Assembly (NCBI GenBank): GCA_015494005.1
Contig: WGCB01000713.1
Location: 1-9,558, forward strand
DNA length: 9,558 nucleotides
Reading direction: 5' to 3'
Source: Caldilineaceae bacterium
GTDB lineage: Bacteria; Chloroflexota; Anaerolineae; Caldilineales; Caldilineaceae
Of the stretch, positions 6,529 through 9,558 are shown piece by piece. Numbering within the stretch: position 1 is the first letter of the stretch; each line of letters begins with the position of its first letter. The position numbers and the translations under genes were made by a program. A model generated the notes under the pieces. The model was not told the DNA's origin. It did no database searches and worked only from the letters and a program-made list of their open reading frames with translations.

Positions 6529-7737
6529 ATGGGCCATCCACCTCGCCTCGTCGCCATCCACCAGGCCCGCTGGCCCTCCGCGGACGGGCCGACCCGCTGG
6601 CTGGAGGGCAGCGTCACCCTCCAGAACGGGCGCATCGAGCAGCTCCGCCCCAAGGAAACCAGTCCCGGCGCGCCGGAGCACGGCCTGGTGCTGGACGCCG
6701 CCGGCTGCACCCTGCTGCCCGGCTTCGTGGACGTGCATGTCCACGGCGGGGACGGCTTCGACACCATGGACGCCACGCCCGAGGCCCTCCTGGGCATGGC
6801 CCGTTTCTTCGCCCGCCACGGGGTCACCGCCTTCTGCCCTACCACCATCACCGCTCCCCAGGAGGCCATCCGCCGAGCCGTGGCCAACGTGGCCCAAGTC
6901 CTGGAGAGCACCCCGGAGGAGCGCTGGCCTGGGGCCCGGATCCTGGGCGTGCACCTGGAGGGCCCCTACATCAGCCCTCAGTATCCCGGGGCCCAGCCGG
7001 CCCAGTTCATCCGGGAGCCGGACGTGGCCGAGTTCCTGGAGCTGGTGGCCGCGGGCCCGGTGAGCCTCATCACCCTGGCCCCGGAGCAGCCCGGCGCGGA
7101 GGCCCTGATCGCCGCGGCCCAAGAGCGAGGCGTGGGCGCGGTCCTGGGCCACACCGCGGCCAGCTACGACCAGGCCGTGGCGGCCATCCGCCAGGGAGCC
7201 AGCCAGGCCACCCACACCTTCAACGCCATGACCGGCCTGCACCATCGGCGCCCGGGCACGGTGGGCGCGGTCCTCAGCCAGGACGCCATCCGGGCCCAGC
7301 TCATCGCGGACAACATCCACGTCCACCCCGCGGTGATGGACATCCTGGGCCGGTGCAAGGGGGTGGAGGGGACCATCCTCATCACCGACGCCATGCGGGC
7401 CGCGGGCCTGCCCCCGGGCCAGTACGACCTGGGTGGCCAGACGGTCACCGTGGCGGAGGGCGCCTGCCGCCTGGCCAACGGCAGCCTGGCCGGGAGCATT
7501 CTGACCATGGACCGGGCCCTGGCCAACTTCCTGGCCGCGACCGGCTGGCCCTTGGAGCAGGGCTGGCCCGTCTCCAGCCGCACACCGGCCCGGTCCCTGG
7601 GCCTGGGGCGAGAGATGGGCGCGGTGGCTCCAGGCTACCGGGCGGATCTGGTCCTGCTGGACGAGGATCTCCAGGCGGTGGCCACGGTGGTGGGAGGTCG
7701 GCTGGTCTACCTGCGAGACGAGGAACGGCTCGGGTAA
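6529..7737 (+). CDS. nagA: N-acetylglucosamine-6-phosphate deacetylase
   Basis: Product is 402 residues and belongs to the amidohydrolase superfamily. It hydrolyses GlcNAc-6-phosphate to glucosamine-6-phosphate and acetate, in amino-sugar use and cell-wall recycling. Visible are: the HxH metal motif H70/H72 in PGFVDVHVHGGDG; E144 in HLEGPY; H208 in LGHTAA; H229 in THTFNAM; H264 in DNIHVHP; and the catalytic D287 in ITDAM. A small C-terminal beta segment (GAVAPGYRADLVLLD) completes the fold. The HxH motif points to the Bacillus-type, probably two-metal, form rather than E. coli NagA, which lacks these histidines. It lies 43 bases after the kinase gene. No nagB or sugar transporter is in the window, so the tie to glycogen metabolism rests on location only. 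Confidence 0.95.
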   Translation: MGHPPRLVAIHQARWPSADGPTRWLEGSVTLQNGRIEQLRPKETSPGAPEHGLVLDAAGCTLLPGFVDVHVHGGDGFDTMDATPEALLGMARFFARHGVTAFCPTTITAPQEAIRRAVANVAQVLESTPEERWPGARILGVHLEGPYISPQYPGAQPAQFIREPDVAEFLELVAAGPVSLITLAPEQPGAEALIAAAQERGVGAVLGHTAASYDQAVAAIRQGASQATHTFNAMTGLHHRRPGTVGAVLSQDAIRAQLIADNIHVHPAVMDILGRCKGVEGTILITDAMRAAGLPPGQYDLGGQTVTVAEGACRLANGSLAGSILTMDRALANFLAATGWPLEQGWPVSSRTPARSLGLGREMGAVAPGYRADLVLLDEDLQAVATVVGGRLVYLRDEERLG

Positions 7738-7740
7738 AAT

Positions 7741-7790
7741 GGCGAGTGGAAAGGTGGGATTGGGGAGGAAGCGAGAAGATGGGAGGCGGC
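7741..7790 (-). terminator. Possible Rho-type termination region after mevalonate kinase
   Basis: The short space between the two convergent stop codons has no hairpin followed by a U-run. Read in the direction of the mevalonate kinase transcript, this 50-base stretch contains 28 C and only 4 G. That is the C-rich, G-poor composition typical of Rho utilisation sites. Composition is all that supports this. Confidence 0.25.
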
Positions 7791-7796
7791 TCGACG

Positions 7797-8762
7797 TTAT
7801 CCGTTGGCTGTTGATGGCCGATAGCGGGTGACGATGACCTGGCAAGCCCCGGCCCGGCGCAGGGCCTGGCCCACGGCCTCCTCGGTCTCCGGCGTCACCA
7901 GGGCGATGACGTTACCCCCACGACCGCCTCCGCTGAGCTTGGCCCCCAGGGCGCCCGCCTCCTCCGCAGCAGCCACCAGCCGCTCCAGGGGCTCCGAGCT
8001 CACCCCCAGCTCCCGGAGCAGGGCCTGGTTGCGCCGGAAGAGTCGCCCCAGCTCGGCCATGTCTCCTGTTTCCAGGGCCCGGCGAGCGGCCACCACCACC
8101 TGGCCGATGGCCTGGAAGAGGGCCTCGTAGCGGGTGGGATCCGCCTGCCAGGCCCGGCGCACGTCGCCCACTGTCTCCCGGGTGGGGCTGGGGATGCCGC
8201 TGTCCGCGATGGCCAGGGTGAAGGGCTGGGCCGGGGTGAAGGTCTCCGGCGGCTGGCCCCGCACGAACCAGACCGGCCGCTCGTAGGCGATGACGGTGTT
8301 GTCGATGCCGCTGGGGGTGCCGTGGTGGAGCTCCTCCGTGCGGAAGACCAGCCGGCTGACCGTGGCCGGCTCCGGGGCGCGCCCGGCGTGGCGGAAGAGA
8401 GCCCGAACCAGGGCGGTGCTCACCGCGGCGCCGCTGCCCAGGCCGCTGGCCATGGGGATCTGGCTGTGGACGGTCACGGTCCAGTCCGGCTCCTGGGCCA
8501 GGCCCAGCTCGGCCAGGGCCAAGCGCAGGATCAGGGCCAGGGGGTCGTCCTCCGGGGCCTCCGCCAGCCGGATCTCCCGCCCTAGATCCAGGGCGCGAAG
8601 GACGCAGCCTGCGCCCGGTGGGCCGGCCGTCACCGTGGCCGTGGCCCGCACCTGCTGCACCGGCACGGCGATGGCCGGGTGGCCGTAGACCACCGCGTGC
8701 TCCCCACAGAGTATGACCTTGCCCGACGCAGTGGCTGTGGTGGTGCGGGCGCTCTCCGTCAC
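7797..8762 (-). CDS. mvk: Mevalonate kinase (GHMP kinase family)
   Basis: Product is 321 residues, cytosolic. It phosphorylates mevalonate to 5-phosphomevalonate, the first kinase step of the mevalonate route to isoprenoids. GHMP motifs are all present: SGKVILCGEHAVVYGHPA near the N-terminus (K15, E21, H22); the ATP loop PMASGLGSGAA (103-113); E143 and the catalytic D154 in HHGTPSGIDN; and the C-terminal AKLSGGGRGGN (274-284). The NQALLRELGVS segment and the short length are typical of mevalonate kinase rather than galacto- or homoserine kinase. The start is GTG at 8762, with GGAGGG (8766-8771 on this strand) only 3-4 bases before it. No better start is seen. It follows the phosphodiesterase gene by 8 bases and is the last gene of its transcript. 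No other mevalonate-pathway gene is in the window. Confidence 0.93.
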   Translation of the reverse strand: MTESARTTTATASGKVILCGEHAVVYGHPAIAVPVQQVRATATVTAGPPGAGCVLRALDLGREIRLAEAPEDDPLALILRLALAELGLAQEPDWTVTVHSQIPMASGLGSGAAVSTALVRALFRHAGRAPEPATVSRLVFRTEELHHGTPSGIDNTVIAYERPVWFVRGQPPETFTPAQPFTLAIADSGIPSPTRETVGDVRRAWQADPTRYEALFQAIGQVVVAARRALETGDMAELGRLFRRNQALLRELGVSSEPLERLVAAAEEAGALGAKLSGGGRGGNVIALVTPETEEAVGQALRRAGACQVIVTRYRPSTANG

Positions 8763-8765
8763 GGT

Positions 8766-8770
8766 CCCTC

Positions 8771-8771
<1 letters not shown>
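8766..8771 (-). promoter_or_regulatory. Shine-Dalgarno of mevalonate kinase, touching the upstream stop codon
   Basis: GGAGGG on the minus strand abuts the GTG start at 8762 with unusually close spacing. It shares its first base with the TAG stop (8773-8771) of the phosphodiesterase gene. Ribosomes terminating on the upstream gene would sit on this site, so translational coupling is likely. Confidence 0.7.
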
Positions 8772-9532
<761 letters not shown>

Positions 9533-9538
9533 GGTTCG

Positions 9539-9544
9539 CTCCTT
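9539..9544 (-). promoter_or_regulatory. Shine-Dalgarno of the phosphodiesterase gene
   Basis: AAGGAG on the minus strand, 6 bases before the ATG at 9532. It supports that start. The remaining 14 bases to the window edge show nothing recognisable. Confidence 0.75.
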
Positions 9545-9558
9545 GCGCGGTCTGGCGA

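Noticed and set aside
6994..6996. Gln156 in NagA where E. coli has the substrate-contacting His143 (GTHNP versus GAQPA).
   Set aside because: I first took this as a missing catalytic residue. As I remember them, Bacillus-type NagA proteins also have GAQP here, so it fits the subfamily shown by the HxH motif and is probably normal.
7741..7790. A stable G-quadruplex in the purine-rich convergent spacer.
   Set aside because: Only three runs of three or more G lie in the stretch; the rest are pairs, so at best a weak two-layer structure could form.

Overview
The window is GC-rich bacterial DNA (by eye roughly two-thirds G+C, with almost every third codon position G or C). It carries seven complete genes and very little intergenic space. 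I see no tRNA, rRNA, CRISPR array, insertion sequence or phage gene. The gene set suggests a Chloroflexota-type bacterium (Anaerolineae/Caldilineae-like): high GC, a bacterial mevalonate kinase, a response-regulator/histidine-kinase fusion and an unusual glycogen synthase. This placement is inference. Other high-GC phyla, such as Myxococcota, Planctomycetota and Deinococcota, are not excluded.

Plus strand, 1-7737: a short AT-rich promoter region and a C-rich, G-poor leader (1-188) precede five genes in the same direction. They are a glycogen-synthase-type glycosyltransferase (189-1988), a ThiF/MoeB-type E1-like adenylyltransferase (1981-3054, overlapping the first gene by 8 bases), the glycogen branching enzyme GlgB (3076-5322), a receiver plus histidine-kinase protein (5370-6485) and N-acetylglucosamine-6-phosphate deacetylase NagA (6529-7737). 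Gaps are -8, 21, 47 and 43 bases, so the block looks like one operon. The synthase and GlgB together would make branched alpha-1,4/1,6-glucan. The RR-HK protein is a plausible phosphorelay regulator, and NagA feeds amino sugars back to glucosamine-6-phosphate. The role of the E1-like enzyme in this setting is unexplained.

Minus strand, 9532-7797: a glycerophosphodiester phosphodiesterase (9532-8771) followed 8 bases later by mevalonate kinase (8762-7797). The second gene's Shine-Dalgarno touches the first gene's stop codon. This pair converges on nagA with only 59 bases between the stop codons.

The best candidate for something under-described is the first part of the operon. The synthase reads more like the eukaryotic GT3 glycogen synthases than the usual bacterial GT5 GlgA, and an E1-like enzyme is translationally coupled between it and the branching enzyme.
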